Positions 26,635 to 36,386 of a stretch of DNA of 64,000 nucleotides are shown here, one piece after another. Below the pieces are notes generated by a model. That model saw only the letters and a list, made by a program, of their open reading frames with translations, did no database searches and had not been told where the DNA came from. The DNA comes from Streptomyces sp. NBC_00659 (GTDB lineage Bacteria; Actinomycetota; Actinomycetes; Streptomycetales; Streptomycetaceae). Both the position numbers and the translations under genes were made by a program. Each line of letters starts with the position of its first letter. Position 1 is the stretch's first letter. Location of the stretch: contig NZ_CP109031.1 in assembly GCF_036226925.1 (NCBI RefSeq), forward strand, positions 5,332,001 to 5,396,000, read 5' to 3'.

Positions 26635-27765
26635 ATGGGTCTCACGAGCAACAAGGTGCTGGTACTGGTGATCCTGCTCGCGGTGCTGCTCTTCGTCGGC
26701 ACGGTGTGGTGGTGGCCGCGGCTCGCCAGGCGTACCTGGCGGTCCGTCAGCGGGCGTGTCGGGCTGCTGCTGGCGACCCAGGTGATGCTGTTCGCGTCGA
26801 TCGGGCTGTCGGCCAACCAGGCGTTCGGGTTCTACGCCAGCTGGGCGGATCTTCTCGGCCGGGAGAGAGGCGAGGGCGTGGTCGTCGACCACAACGGCGC
26901 GAGCGGTCCGGGCGGCGGCCCCCTCCAGGTCGTGGACACCGAGCAGATGACCGTCTCGGGCGGTGCCCGGCCGCGGAGCGGCGGCCAGATCCAGAAGATC
27001 GACATCGTCGGCCGTACGACCCGGATCGCCACACCGGCGTACGTGTATCTGCCGCCGGAGTACTTCCAGCCGCGGTACCGGACCCGTACGTTCCCGGCGG
27101 TGACCGTGCTGACGGGCTATCCCGGCACGGCCCGGGCACTCATCAAGGCCCTGCATTTCCCGCAGACGGAGAATCGTTTGGTCAGGAGCGGCAGGAGTCA
27201 GCCGATGATCCTGGTGATGCTGCGGCCGACCGTCGCTCCGCCGCGGGACACCGAGTGCGTGGACATCCCCGGCGGCCCGCAGACGGAGTCCTTCTTCGCC
27301 AAGGACCTCCCCGACGCCGTGTCGGCCCATTACCGGGTGGGCGCAAAGCCCCGGAGCTGGGGCATCATCGGCGATTCGACGGGCGGGTACTGCGCGCTCA
27401 AACTCGCCGTCCACCACCCCGGGACGTATGCCGCCGGCGTCGGCCTGTCGCCGTACTACAAGGCGCCGATCGACCGCACGACGGGCGACCTCTTCCGGGG
27501 CGACAAGGCCTTGCGCGACAGCGCCGATCTGCGCTGGTACCTGAGGAACAAGCCCGCCCCGGACACCTCGCTCCTCGTCACCAGCAGCAAGGTGGGCGAA
27601 TCCAACTACAGAGCCACGCTCGACTTCATAGACCTCGTGAAATCGAAGAAGCCCACCAGGATCTCGTCGATCATCCTCGACAGCGGTGGCCACAACTTCA
27701 ACACCTGGCGGCGGGAGATTCCGGGTGCCCTCCAGTGGCTCAGCGGACGCCTGAGCGACCGCTGA
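26635..27765 (+). CDS. Membrane-anchored alpha/beta-hydrolase (esterase D/antigen 85-like)
   Basis: A 376-aa protein with two N-terminal hydrophobic segments (about 7-25 and 42-60), then an extracytoplasmic esterase domain. The nucleophile is S248 in GDSTGG, with the DSGGHNFNTW block near the C-terminus supplying His. The fold family includes antigen 85 mycolyltransferases and feruloyl esterases; Streptomyces lacks mycolates, so a mycolyl role is not implied. ATG at 26635 follows GGCGGA. It shares a 198-bp divergent promoter region with the MprF-like gene, which suggests a joint envelope function but does not prove it. Confidence 0.87.
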   Translation: MGLTSNKVLVLVILLAVLLFVGTVWWWPRLARRTWRSVSGRVGLLLATQVMLFASIGLSANQAFGFYASWADLLGRERGEGVVVDHNGASGPGGGPLQVVDTEQMTVSGGARPRSGGQIQKIDIVGRTTRIATPAYVYLPPEYFQPRYRTRTFPAVTVLTGYPGTARALIKALHFPQTENRLVRSGRSQPMILVMLRPTVAPPRDTECVDIPGGPQTESFFAKDLPDAVSAHYRVGAKPRSWGIIGDSTGGYCALKLAVHHPGTYAAGVGLSPYYKAPIDRTTGDLFRGDKALRDSADLRWYLRNKPAPDTSLLVTSSKVGESNYRATLDFIDLVKSKKPTRISSIILDSGGHNFNTWRREIPGALQWLSGRLSDR

Positions 27766-28114
27766 CGCGTGCCGCGCGGGGGTCGAGCGGGGGTCGAGCG
27801 GCCCGGACGCCGCGCGGTCCCGGGCGGTCCGTGGGGTGCCCCGCCGGGCCGCGTCGGGCCCCGCGGACGAATTGGGATGTCCGGTACGGAGAAAGGCGCT
27901 CCCCGGGGGAATGCCGCGCCCGAAGATGACGATTCGGGAACCGTTCGGAGGCGGCGGAATTGATCGGGGAGCCGGTGCGATCGGGGGCGTGACGGGCTTT
28001 GTGGGACAAGCGGTGTGCCCTGTAGGCGCTTGGTACAGGACAAAGCCTCCGGGGAGACTGTGTTTTTACCGTGCGGGGCACCAAGATTCGCCTACGCGCG
28101 GTAAGTTTCTGGCC
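27766..28114. other. 349-bp intergenic region upstream of the coiled-coil protein
   Basis: No gene is visible. A small inverted repeat CCTGTA (28019-28024) / TACAGG (28034-28039) sits about 80 bp before the next start, in a stretch of lower GC that probably contains the promoter. No clear -10/-35 pair could be assigned. Confidence 0.5.
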
Positions 28115-29836
28115 ATGCCACGTGGACGCCACCGCCATTCCCCGCCCTTGCACAGGGTGCTGCCTTCTTCGGCGATCGCCGGCGTGTCGCTCGTCTGCGC
28201 CATAGGACCCTGGCTGTTCACGGATGCGTTCGCGCTCCGTGTCCTGGCCGCGGGTGCGGCGGCGACGGCGGTCGTCAGCGCGGTCGTCCTGCGCCAATGG
28301 GACAGCGCCGCGGGCAAACGCGTCGCGGACCTCACGCGCGCGCGTGCGAGCGACGAGTGGCGTTATGAGGAACGCGTCGCCGAGCTGGAGACGGATCTCG
28401 AGGAGTCGCGCGAACTGCGCGCCAAGCTGGAGCAGAAGCTGCGCGCCAAGCGCACCGAGCTGGCCGGCCTGCGCAACGAGCACGCGGCCCTGCTGCGGCG
28501 GTACGCCACGGCCGAGACGGAGCGGGCCACCGCCCTGGAGGGGCGCCGGCAGCTCGCCATAGAGGCTTCGGTACCGGCCCGTGCCCTGCCGGCAGCGCGG
28601 ACGGCCCCGGACGAGGTCGAGACCGAGGATCTCTCCGGCACGCCGGAAGCCCACGACACGGACTCCACGGACTCCTCCGGAGCTCCGGACGCGCCCGAGA
28701 CGGGCGAGACGGGCGAGACGTCCGGAGGACCGGACGCGTCCGAGGGACCGGCGAAGTCCGAGGCGTCCGGAGAGACCGCACAGCCCGAGGGTCCCCGGGA
28801 CGGGGTGTCCGCGTCCGTAAGCGGGTCGGATGCCATCGAGGCCTTCATGGCGCCGGACGAGGACACGGTCGCGCCGGACGCGGAGGACGACGAGGACGCG
28901 AGGGCGGAAGCCGGGACCGGGACCGACGAGTCCTCCGAGGTCTTCTCCCCGGCCGGGTCGTCGCTCTTCCTGCGGGCCGGAGCGGCGTTGAGCCGTAGTG
29001 CAGGCGACGGCCGGGAGGCGGAGGGCGCCGAGGCCCGGACGGCTTCGACGTCCGTGGCCCTCGCGCTGCCGGACGCGGACCCCGGCACCGACTCGGTCCA
29101 GGTCCCCGACGCCCGCTCGTCGACGGCCAGGTCCCTCAACGACGTGCCCGCGCCGGGCGGGTCCGCGCTGGACGCGGCCGTCAGGAGGGACACGGCGGCC
29201 AAGCAGCGCGCGGCGATGCGGAAGGGCGCGGCCGCCACGAAGGAACTGGTCGCGACCAGGGACCCGGCGGCCGAGCGGGACGCGGTCACGCACGGCGAGG
29301 CCGCCCCGCACAGAGCTCCGGCCACCGAGACGGGTCCGTCCGCGGATTCCGTCGCGGAGGCGGGTGGGGCGCAGGGGAAGCCCGAGGCGGCCCGCGAGCA
29401 CCAGCGCGCGGCCGCCGAGGCAGAGTCTCCGACCGCCGTCGCACCCGAGACGTCCCGCCGGGCCGTGACGGCACCGCCGGCGCGGGCGGCGCTTCCGCCC
29501 GCCAAGTCGGCCCAGCGCTCGGGGCACTTCACCGTGCCGACCGCGGTGGCCGTCGTCCCGCACACCGCGCCCGTGCGGCGCCCCTCGGTCGAGGGAGGGT
29601 TCGACTTCTTCGGTACGCAGGCGGAGCAGTCCGACGCCGCCGCGATGGAGGCCGTGCAGAACGAGGACCTCGCCGACGTGGTCGGCCAGGAGGCGCTCGC
29701 CGTGCACCAGGCCGAGTCCGGGTCCAAGCCCGCGGGCGAGGCCACGGACGGTGCCGACCGCCAGGTCATCGACCTGACCGAGCACGACGAGACCGAGCAC
29801 ATCGACATGACCGGGCTGCGGAGCGCGGCTTCCTGA
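28115..29836 (+). CDS. Hypothetical membrane protein with coiled coil and long disordered region
   Basis: A 573-aa protein of unknown function. Residues 1-12 are Arg/His-rich, 20-65 contain two hydrophobic segments, and 70-140 form a strongly charged coiled coil (EERVAELETDLEESRELRAKLEQ). From about 150 to the C-terminus it is acidic, Ala/Ser/Thr/Glu-rich and probably unstructured, except for a short hydrophobic block near RSGHFTVPTAVAVVPHTAPVRR and an acidic motif VIDLTEHDETEHIDMTGLR at the end. The short C-terminal motif could be a docking peptide. Homologues exist in other Streptomyces; the architecture resembles scaffolds for polar or envelope assemblies, but that is speculative. ATG at 28115 has no obvious ribosome site. 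Confidence 0.75.
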   Translation: MPRGRHRHSPPLHRVLPSSAIAGVSLVCAIGPWLFTDAFALRVLAAGAAATAVVSAVVLRQWDSAAGKRVADLTRARASDEWRYEERVAELETDLEESRELRAKLEQKLRAKRTELAGLRNEHAALLRRYATAETERATALEGRRQLAIEASVPARALPAARTAPDEVETEDLSGTPEAHDTDSTDSSGAPDAPETGETGETSGGPDASEGPAKSEASGETAQPEGPRDGVSASVSGSDAIEAFMAPDEDTVAPDAEDDEDARAEAGTGTDESSEVFSPAGSSLFLRAGAALSRSAGDGREAEGAEARTASTSVALALPDADPGTDSVQVPDARSSTARSLNDVPAPGGSALDAAVRRDTAAKQRAAMRKGAAATKELVATRDPAAERDAVTHGEAAPHRAPATETGPSADSVAEAGGAQGKPEAAREHQRAAAEAESPTAVAPETSRRAVTAPPARAALPPAKSAQRSGHFTVPTAVAVVPHTAPVRRPSVEGGFDFFGTQAEQSDAAAMEAVQNEDLADVVGQEALAVHQAESGSKPAGEATDGADRQVIDLTEHDETEHIDMTGLRSAAS

Positions 29837-29869
29837 GCCGCACGCTCCCGCCGGGCAGGCGTGACGAAA

Positions 29870-29900
29870 TGAGGGCAGTGGCGCGACGCCACTGCCCTCA
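29870..29900. terminator. Terminator after the coiled-coil protein
   Basis: 13-bp perfect arms TGAGGGCAGTGGC (29870-29882) and complement (29888-29900) with a 5-nt loop, between convergent genes. Its right arm overlaps the start of the following 18-bp repeat array. Confidence 0.85.
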
Positions 29901-29984
29901 CCCGTTCCCGCTCCCTCACCCGTTCCCGCTCCCTCACCCGTTCCCGCTCCCTCACCCGTTCCCGCTCCCTCACCCGTTCCCGCT
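29895..29984. repeat. Five perfect 18-bp tandem repeats
   Basis: CCCTCACCCGTTCCCGCT occurs five times without a mismatch, at 29895, 29913, 29931, 29949 and 29967, in the gap between convergent genes. Each unit reads AGCGGGAACGGGTGAGGG on the other strand. No spacers are present, so this is not a CRISPR array. Confidence 0.95.
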
Positions 29985-30064
29985 CCCCCGGTGAAGGCCC
30001 GCGTCACCCGGCCCGTCCCCACCGGACGTCAACGGCACCTGTACCGACCCCGCCCCGGCGGCCC

Positions 30065-31471
30065 TCAGGCCATCCACCGGTCCGGCCGGGCTTCCCGCCG
30101 TCCCGTGCGGGACCGGTCCGCCTGTGCCTGGAGGAGCTCCGCCGCCTCGGCGGCATCCCGCAGCCGCGCGGTCACCGTCCTGCCGGCACCGGCGTCGATG
30201 TGGACGTCGGCGAGCCCCTTGAAGCGCTCCCAGGGCCCCTGGGTCAGCCGGACGCTCTGCGCCTTGGCGTGCGGGACGAGGAAGAGGCGGCGCCGCAACA
30301 GCCCGCGGCGCGCGGCGAACACGGTGCCGGTGACGGCGAGTCCGTACCCGCGCCACCAGAACGGCACGCACCAGCCGGCCCGCCGCGGCGGCCGGTCCAG
30401 TGACGCGGGAACGGTCACACCGGGCAGCACGGCGGCGATCACGGCCTCGGCGACCTCGCGCGGAGCGACGGGCACGAGGACCGAGTTCGAGGACCCGGCC
30501 ACGTCCAGCTCGACCCGCACCCATCTGCCGCGCCACAGCAGGGGTTCGACGATCCGTACGGTCTGCACGCGTCCGGGCGGCACCGTTTCGTGCGTCCGGT
30601 CCAGGAGCCCGTGATCGATGCGCAGGCCGTCGGGCGACTCGCCCACCGTCCAGTCGTACTCACCGACGAACCGCCCGACGCTGCTCGCGCCCGCCGCGCC
30701 GAGCAGGGGCAGTCCGGTCGCGAGGACCGTCCAGGCGCTGTGCGTGGCGAACCACAGCAGCGTGGGCACGACGAGCGCGGCGACCAGGGAGGCCCAGGTG
30801 GCACCGGTGAGCAGCAGGGAGGCGGCCAGGACGCCGGGCGGGACGTGCAGGAGCTGCCGGACCGGTGCCTCGCCGACCTCGTGGGCGGACTCGGGCGCGA
30901 ACCCGGCCGCCCGGGCGAGGAGTTCGGCACGCAGCTTGCGGGCGTCGCCCTCGCCCAGATAGGCCAGCTCGTCCTTCTTGTCGGTCCCGACGACATCGAG
31001 CTTCAGTTTGGCGACGCCCGCGACGCGGGCCAGCAGCGGCTGGGTGATGTCGACGGCCTGGAGCCGTTCGAGCCGGATGTGGGCGGTGCGGCGGAACAAC
31101 AGGCCGGTGCGGATGCGCAGTTCGGTGTCGGTCACCGCGAAATGCGTGAACCACCAGCTCATGAAGCCGTAGAGGGCGGCGCCCGGAACGATCACGGCGA
31201 ACCCCAGGAGCAGCACGGTCGTCGTGAGCCGGGCGAGCTGTTCCTGTGCCTGGCCCGGGTCGTGGACGGCCCAGCCCGCGAGGACGGCCACCGGCGCCCA
31301 GGCTCGCCGGAACGGGGTCACGGGGTGCAACCGCCGCTCGGACAGCGGTTTCAGGGGCTTCTCCTCCGGTACGGGACCCTGGTCGTCCGGCACGGCCGTC
31401 GCGCCGGGGAGGGCGCCGGGCGCGGGCGCGGCGGACGGGTGCCCCGAGGAGTCCGGGGAGGCCGTGCTCAC
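30065..31471 (-). CDS. PH-domain membrane protein (YdbT-like)
   Basis: A 468-aa protein with bacterial pleckstrin-homology domains (bPH_2/DUF304) alternating with transmembrane pairs. After a disordered 45-residue N-terminus come TM segments at about 60-105. The first PH block follows ([33 protein letters not shown]), then TMs near 215-260, then a second and third PH block ([44 protein letters not shown]). It pairs with the smaller PH protein upstream, with which it overlaps by 4 nt. YdbS/YdbT pairs in Firmicutes contribute to resistance to some bacteriocins; here the role is unknown. Confidence 0.88.
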   Translation of the reverse strand: MSTASPDSSGHPSAAPAPGALPGATAVPDDQGPVPEEKPLKPLSERRLHPVTPFRRAWAPVAVLAGWAVHDPGQAQEQLARLTTTVLLLGFAVIVPGAALYGFMSWWFTHFAVTDTELRIRTGLLFRRTAHIRLERLQAVDITQPLLARVAGVAKLKLDVVGTDKKDELAYLGEGDARKLRAELLARAAGFAPESAHEVGEAPVRQLLHVPPGVLAASLLLTGATWASLVAALVVPTLLWFATHSAWTVLATGLPLLGAAGASSVGRFVGEYDWTVGESPDGLRIDHGLLDRTHETVPPGRVQTVRIVEPLLWRGRWVRVELDVAGSSNSVLVPVAPREVAEAVIAAVLPGVTVPASLDRPPRRAGWCVPFWWRGYGLAVTGTVFAARRGLLRRRLFLVPHAKAQSVRLTQGPWERFKGLADVHIDAGAGRTVTARLRDAAEAAELLQAQADRSRTGRREARPDRWMA

Positions 31472-31971
31472 AGGCCCGCCGATCGTGCCTCGCCCAGTTC
31501 GGTCAGCCGGTCGCGCAGCCGCTCGGCCTCGGCCGGGTCGAGACCCGGGATGCGCGCGTCGGTGGCCGCGGCGGCCGTGTGCAGCTGCACGCCGGCCAGC
31601 CCGAAGTGGCGTTCCAGGGGCCCGGAGGTCACCTCGACGAGCTGCATGCGCCCGTACGGCACCACGGTCTCCTCACGCCACAGCACCCCCCGGCTGATCA
31701 GCAGGTCGTCCGCGCGTTCCGCGTACCGCCAGGAGCTCCAGTTGCGCCCCAGCATGCGCCAGCCCCAGGCGGCGAGGGCGGGCGGCAGCAGGGCGAAGGC
31801 CGCCCAGCCCGGACCGGCGAACAGAGCGAGGAGCAGGCCGACGGCGACCGTCAGGAGTCCCAGCCACACCACCAGCAGCAGTCGTCGCATGCGCAGCAGC
31901 CCCGGAGGCAGTCCGGTCCAGACCGGCTCCCCCGGCGCGCTCTTCTCGGTCCGCGCGCTCCCCGTTTCCAT
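31468..31971 (-). CDS. PH-domain membrane protein (YdbS-like)
   Basis: A 167-aa protein with two transmembrane segments (about 33-52 and 55-72) and one bPH_2 domain ([43 protein letters not shown]). It is the first gene of the pair with the YdbT-like protein. ATG at 31971 lies only 31 bp from the divergent NuoD-like start at 32003, so the two promoters must overlap or one transcript is leaderless. Confidence 0.88.
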   Translation of the reverse strand: METGSARTEKSAPGEPVWTGLPPGLLRMRRLLLVVWLGLLTVAVGLLLALFAGPGWAAFALLPPALAAWGWRMLGRNWSSWRYAERADDLLISRGVLWREETVVPYGRMQLVEVTSGPLERHFGLAGVQLHTAAAATDARIPGLDPAEAERLRDRLTELGEARSAGL

Positions 31972-32002
31972 GGAGCAAGCGTACGTACGAGAGACTGTGG
32001 CC

Positions 32003-33154
32003 ATGACTCCCACGACGGAGACCATGGTCGGCATCGGCGGCGCTGCCGAGAGCACCGACATGGTGCTCAACATCGGCCCCCAGCACCCCTCGACCCATGG
32101 CGTGCTGCGCCTGCGGCTCGTACTCGACGGTGAGCGGATCCAGCACGCGGAGCCGGTCATCGGCTATATGCACCGCGGCGCCGAGAAGCTCTTCGAGGCG
32201 CGCGACTACCGCCAGATCATCATGCTCGCCAACCGCCACGACTGGCTGTCGGCCTTCTCGAACGAGCTGGGCGTCGTCCTCGCCGTGGAGCGGATGCTCG
32301 GCATGGAGGTCCCCCCGCGCGCGGTGTGGATGCGCACGCTGCTCGCGGAACTCAACCGGGTCCTCAACCACCTGATGTTCCTCGGCTCCTATCCCCTGGA
32401 GCTGGGCGGGATCACCCCGATCTTCTACGCCTTCACGGAGCGCGAGGAGCTCCAGCACGTCATGGAGGAGATCTCCGGCGGGCGCATGCACTACATGTTC
32501 AACCGCGTCGGCGGTCTCAAGGAGGACCTTCCGGCCGGATGGGCCACCCGCGCGCGTGCCTGCGTCGCCGCGCTGCGCACGCGGATGGACGTGTACGACG
32601 ACCTGGTGCTCGGCAACGAGATCTTCCGGGGGCGTACGCGCGATGTGGGCGTCCTCTCGCCGGAGGCCGTGCACGCGTACGGCGTGAGCGGTCCCATCGC
32701 GCGGGCCTCCGGCGTCGACTTCGACCTGCGCCGCGACGAGCCCTACCTCGCGTACGGGGAGCTCCAGGACACCCTGAAGGTCGTCACGCGCGAGGAGGGC
32801 GACTGCCTGGCCCGCTTCGAGTGCCTCCTGGAGCAGACGCACAACTCCCTGGACCTCGCGGACGCCTGTCTCGACCGGCTGGCCGAGCTCGCGCCCGGCC
32901 CGGTCAACCAGCGTCTGCCGAAGGTCCTGAAGGCACCCGAGGGACACACGTACGCCTGGACCGAGAACCCCCTCGGCATCAACGGCTACTACCTCGTCAG
33001 CAAGGGCGAGAAGACCCCGTACCGGCTGAAGCTGCGCTCCGCCTCCTTCAACAACATCCAGGCGCTCACCGAACTGCTCCCCGGGACGCTGGTCGCCGAC
33101 ATGGTGGCGATCCTGGGGTCACTGTTCTTCGTGGTCGGGGACATCGACAAGTAG
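32003..33154 (+). CDS. nuoD: Orphan NADH-quinone oxidoreductase subunit D paralogue
   Basis: A 383-aa protein of the NuoD/49-kDa family, which with NuoB lines the quinone site of complex [36 protein letters not shown] and [13 protein letters not shown] endings are recognisable. Using the bovine NDUFS2 spacing, H32 equals the quinone-ligand His59 and R58 equals Arg85, but the position of Tyr108 is W81 (RHDW), and the C-terminal Arg is Lys. No other nuo gene is present, so this is not the main operon. It converges with a MidA-type methyltransferase with a 36-nt 3' overlap. ATG at 32003 is used; ATG 32024 is an alternative. Confidence 0.92.
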   Translation: MTPTTETMVGIGGAAESTDMVLNIGPQHPSTHGVLRLRLVLDGERIQHAEPVIGYMHRGAEKLFEARDYRQIIMLANRHDWLSAFSNELGVVLAVERMLGMEVPPRAVWMRTLLAELNRVLNHLMFLGSYPLELGGITPIFYAFTEREELQHVMEEISGGRMHYMFNRVGGLKEDLPAGWATRARACVAALRTRMDVYDDLVLGNEIFRGRTRDVGVLSPEAVHAYGVSGPIARASGVDFDLRRDEPYLAYGELQDTLKVVTREEGDCLARFECLLEQTHNSLDLADACLDRLAELAPGPVNQRLPKVLKAPEGHTYAWTENPLGINGYYLVSKGEKTPYRLKLRSASFNNIQALTELLPGTLVADMVAILGSLFFVVGDIDK

Positions 33155-34273
33155 GGCGTCGCGCAGGACGGCGTCGGGGGAGTCGGGGAACCGGTCGGGG
33201 AAGCCGACGGGCTGGAGCAGCCAGCCGAAGTCGCCCAGCCCGCCCGGCGCGGTGAGTTCCGCCGCCTGCCCGGCACCCGCGAGGGCGCGCACATAGGCGG
33301 CCGGGTCCGTCGTCGCCAGGGCGAGCGGGGGGCGGGCGCCGCTCACGCCCAGCGCGCGCAGCGCCGCGCGCTGGGTCACCACGCGGCCCCCGGGCAGCGC
33401 GCACGCGTCGAGTGCCACATGCGCGGTGATGTCGCACGAGCCGTCCGGCACCGGCGCCGTCTCGCGTCCCTCCCGGAAGCCGGTGAGTGTCCCGAAGGGC
33501 GGCCGCCCGCCCGCGACGTGCGCGTAGTCGACGGCGACGGCGAGGCCCCGGTCGAGCGTGGCCACGGCGGAGGCCCAGGCGAGGTCCCGGGGGAGCCCGA
33601 TCTCGGCACGGGCCCCCTCGACGGGCGCCAGGGGCGCTTCGGGAGAGCCGTCCGCCCCCGGTGTTCGGTGTGCTTCCTGTGCGGGTTCGGGGTCCGCCCG
33701 CGCTCCCGGCGCGGGCCGGTCGCCGGCCGGCGGCCACCACCAGTTCCGCAGCCACCGGGCGTCCTCCCCGGTGACGGGCTCCCCGAGACGTTCGGTTCCG
33801 TCGCCGCGGACGAGGACCCGCCGCGGCACCCGGTCCGGGCCGGCCTCGGCGACGTCCACGGGCACGTTGTCCAGCCACTCGTTGGCGAACAGCAGCCCGG
33901 TGATCCCGGTCGGCGGCTCGGTGAGCCACGAGATCCGCCGGTCGAGGCCGGCAGGCCTCTCCGCCCGCTCGACGGCGTACCCGCGTACACGGCCGGCCAC
34001 GTCGGCGGGGAGAGCGGCGAGGACCCCGGTCACCAGCTCGCCGCGGCCGGCGGCCATGTCGACGAACGCCAGCGGATCCGGGTGGCCGAGGGCCGCGTCG
34101 AGGCGGCACAGCAGGCGCGCCACGGCCCCCGCGAACAGCGGGGAGGCGTGCACCGAGGTCCGGAAATGCCCGGCCGGTCCCTCGGTCCGGCGATAGAAGC
34201 CCCCCGGGCCGTACAGCGCCGTTTCCGTCGCCTCGCGCCACCCACGCCACTCACCCGCCGCCGCACGTTCCAC
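33119..34273 (-). CDS. MidA/NDUFAF7-type SAM-dependent methyltransferase
   Basis: A 384-aa protein of the class I methyltransferase family PF02636 (DUF185). The SAM loop is [16 protein letters not shown] (about residues 69-84), with [17 protein letters not shown] (about 125) as the family's conserved LxxNExxDxxP motif and [11 protein letters not shown] as the third block. Its human homologue NDUFAF7 methylates Arg85 of NDUFS2, the NuoD orthologue, during complex I assembly. In this window the gene overlaps the 3' end of a NuoD paralogue that keeps that arginine. A Pro/Ala-rich insertion of about 45 residues (185-235) interrupts the domain. The GTG start is at 34273. Confidence 0.86.
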   Translation of the reverse strand: MERAAAGEWRGWREATETALYGPGGFYRRTEGPAGHFRTSVHASPLFAGAVARLLCRLDAALGHPDPLAFVDMAAGRGELVTGVLAALPADVAGRVRGYAVERAERPAGLDRRISWLTEPPTGITGLLFANEWLDNVPVDVAEAGPDRVPRRVLVRGDGTERLGEPVTGEDARWLRNWWWPPAGDRPAPGARADPEPAQEAHRTPGADGSPEAPLAPVEGARAEIGLPRDLAWASAVATLDRGLAVAVDYAHVAGGRPPFGTLTGFREGRETAPVPDGSCDITAHVALDACALPGGRVVTQRAALRALGVSGARPPLALATTDPAAYVRALAGAGQAAELTAPGGLGDFGWLLQPVGFPDRFPDSPDAVLRDALLVDVPDHEEQ

Positions 34274-34458
34274 GGGGTCAGGCTAAGGGCTGTCCCGCTG
34301 GCCGGGCCGGGCCGGGCCGTCCGGTCCGGATCGGTGCGGAAGGCACCTTTTGGGCGTTCCGGAGCGAGGGGCATCCACCTTGGGGAGTACGAGGGGCGGC
34401 CCCGGATCGGTCCTCCGGTTGACCCGGGCACACCGCGCGCCTCCCTACTCTGGGTTAC

Positions 34459-35661
34459 GTGCAGCGCCTCTATGACCTTCTCCGCAGGTACCCGACATGG
34501 GTCGACAGCTTCTGGGCCGTCGCCCTCCTCGGGATCTCCTGGGTGAGCATCAGCAATGTCAACGGCGCCGCGACGGGTCCGTCGTCGGCCGCCACGGCGC
34601 TCCCGATCGCCGTCGTGCTGAGCGCGGTCGTCGCGCTGCGCCGCCGCATGCCGGAGAAGATGCTGGTCCTGGCCGTGGCGGCGGGCCTGGCACAACTGGT
34701 CCTGGACGTCCCGTCGGCGCCCGAGGACTTCGCGATGCTGGTGATCATCTACACGGTCGCTGCGGACGGTGCCCGCTGGGCCTCCCGGCTCGCGCTGATC
34801 GGCGGCCTGTGCGCGGGCACGCTCGCGCAGCTCCGCTGGCCCACCGAGGCCAGCGGGCCGGGCGGTGTCTTCATAGCGATCTTCCAGACCGTTCCGTTCG
34901 CGCTCGCCTGGGTGCTTGGCGACTCGATCCGCACCCGCCGCGCCTACCTCGCGCAGCTGGAGGAGCGGGCCGCCCGTCTGGAGAAGGAGCGCGAGGCGCA
35001 GTCCAAGGTCGCGGTCGCCGCCGAGCGCGCCCGGATCGCGCGCGAGCTGCACGACGTCGTCGCGCACAACGTCTCGGTGATGGTGGTCCAGGCCGACGGC
35101 GCCGCGTACGTCATGGACACGGCCCCCGACCAGGCCAGGAAGGCGCTGGAGACCATCTCGGGGACCGGCAGGCAGGCTCTCGCCGAGATGCGCCGGCTGC
35201 TCGGAGTGCTGCGCACCGGCGAGCACCAGGAGGGCGGCGAGTACGTGCCGCAGCCCGACGTCGAGCAGCTCGACGACCTCATCGAGCAGTGCCGCACCTC
35301 GGGCCTGCCGGTCGACTTCAAGGTGGAGGGCACCCCGCGCCCGCTGCCCAGCGGTGTGGAGCTCACGGCGTACCGCATCGTCCAGGAGGCGCTGACCAAC
35401 ACCCGCAAGCACGGAGGCCCGAACGCGGGCGCCAGCGTCCGTCTGGTGTACTTCGACGACGGCCTCGGCCTGCTCGTCGAGGACGACGGCAAGGGCGCCC
35501 CCCACGAGCTGTACGAGGAGGGCGGCGCCGACGGGCAGGGTCACGGCCTGATCGGCATGCGGGAGCGTGTCGGCATGGTCGGCGGCACCCTGGACGCGGG
35601 GCCGCGGCCCGGCGGGGGGTTCCGCATCAGCGCCCTGCTGCCCCTCAAAGCGGCCCACTGA
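34459..35661 (+). CDS. NarL-type sensor histidine kinase
   Basis: A 400-aa kinase with four or five membrane segments in residues 15-155, a linking coiled coil (165-190), a HisKA_3 dimerisation domain with H198 in RELHDVVAHNV, and an HATPase_c domain with N-box TNTRKHGG and G-box GQGHGLIGMRERVG. There is no large extracellular sensor, so the stimulus is probably membrane-borne. It is 53 nt upstream of its response regulator in an operon. The GTG start is at 34459. No target gene is apparent. Confidence 0.94.
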   Translation: MQRLYDLLRRYPTWVDSFWAVALLGISWVSISNVNGAATGPSSAATALPIAVVLSAVVALRRRMPEKMLVLAVAAGLAQLVLDVPSAPEDFAMLVIIYTVAADGARWASRLALIGGLCAGTLAQLRWPTEASGPGGVFIAIFQTVPFALAWVLGDSIRTRRAYLAQLEERAARLEKEREAQSKVAVAAERARIARELHDVVAHNVSVMVVQADGAAYVMDTAPDQARKALETISGTGRQALAEMRRLLGVLRTGEHQEGGEYVPQPDVEQLDDLIEQCRTSGLPVDFKVEGTPRPLPSGVELTAYRIVQEALTNTRKHGGPNAGASVRLVYFDDGLGLLVEDDGKGAPHELYEEGGADGQGHGLIGMRERVGMVGGTLDAGPRPGGGFRISALLPLKAAH

Positions 35662-35714
35662 CACCTGTACACACCGGTCCCGACGACCGGCCCCGACGAA
35701 GTGAAAGGCCCCCG

Positions 35715-36386
35715 ATGGCGATCCGCGTGATGCTCGTCGACGACCAGGTGCTGCTGCGCACCGGCTTCCGGATGGTGCTCGATGCCCAGCCGGACATGGA
35801 GGTCGTGGCCGAGGCGGGCGACGGCGTCGAGGCCCTGCAGGTACTGGGCGCCACCGAGGTCGACGTGGTCCTGATGGACGTACGCATGCCGAAGCTGGAC
35901 GGCGTGGAGACCACCCGCCGCATCTGCTCGGACCCGAACCCGCCGAAGGTCCTGATCCTCACCACCTTCGACCTCGACGAGTACGCGTTCTCCGGACTGA
36001 AGGCGGGTGCCTCCGGCTTCATGCTCAAGGACGTGCCCCCGGGAGAGCTGCTCGCCGCCATCCGTTCCGTGCACAGCGGCGACGCCGTGGTCGCGCCGTC
36101 CACCACCCGGCGCCTGCTCGACCGGTTCGCGCCGCTGCTGCCCAACGCCGGCAAGGAGCCCCGGCACAAGGGTCTGGAGCGGCTCACCGAGCGCGAGCGC
36201 GAGGTCATGATCCTGGTCGCGCAGGGCCTGTCCAACGGGGAGATCGCGGCCCGCCTCGTCCTCTCGGAGGCCACCGTGAAGACCCACGTCGGGCGCATCC
36301 TCACCAAGCTCGGCCTGCGTGACCGGGTCCAGGTGGTCGTCCTCGCCTACGAGACGGGGCTCGTCCGGGCGGGCGGGCTCGGCTGA
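35715..36386 (+). CDS. NarL/FixJ-family response regulator
   Basis: A 223-aa regulator with a receiver domain (1-125; acidic pair D9-D10, phospho-acceptor D55 in VVLMDVRMP, K105-type Lys in LKDVPP) and a LuxR-type helix-turn-helix (LTEREREVMILVAQGLSNGEIAARL...SEATVKTHVGRILTKLGLRDRVQ). It is the partner of the kinase just upstream. ATG at 35715. Confidence 0.95.
   Translation: MAIRVMLVDDQVLLRTGFRMVLDAQPDMEVVAEAGDGVEALQVLGATEVDVVLMDVRMPKLDGVETTRRICSDPNPPKVLILTTFDLDEYAFSGLKAGASGFMLKDVPPGELLAAIRSVHSGDAVVAPSTTRRLLDRFAPLLPNAGKEPRHKGLERLTEREREVMILVAQGLSNGEIAARLVLSEATVKTHVGRILTKLGLRDRVQVVVLAYETGLVRAGGLG

Noticed and set aside
26635..27765. Mycolyltransferase (antigen 85)
   Set aside because: Only the esterase fold and GDSTG nucleophile are similar, and Streptomyces does not make mycolic acids.
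29895..29984. CRISPR array
   Set aside because: The repeats are directly abutting with no spacers and there are no cas genes.
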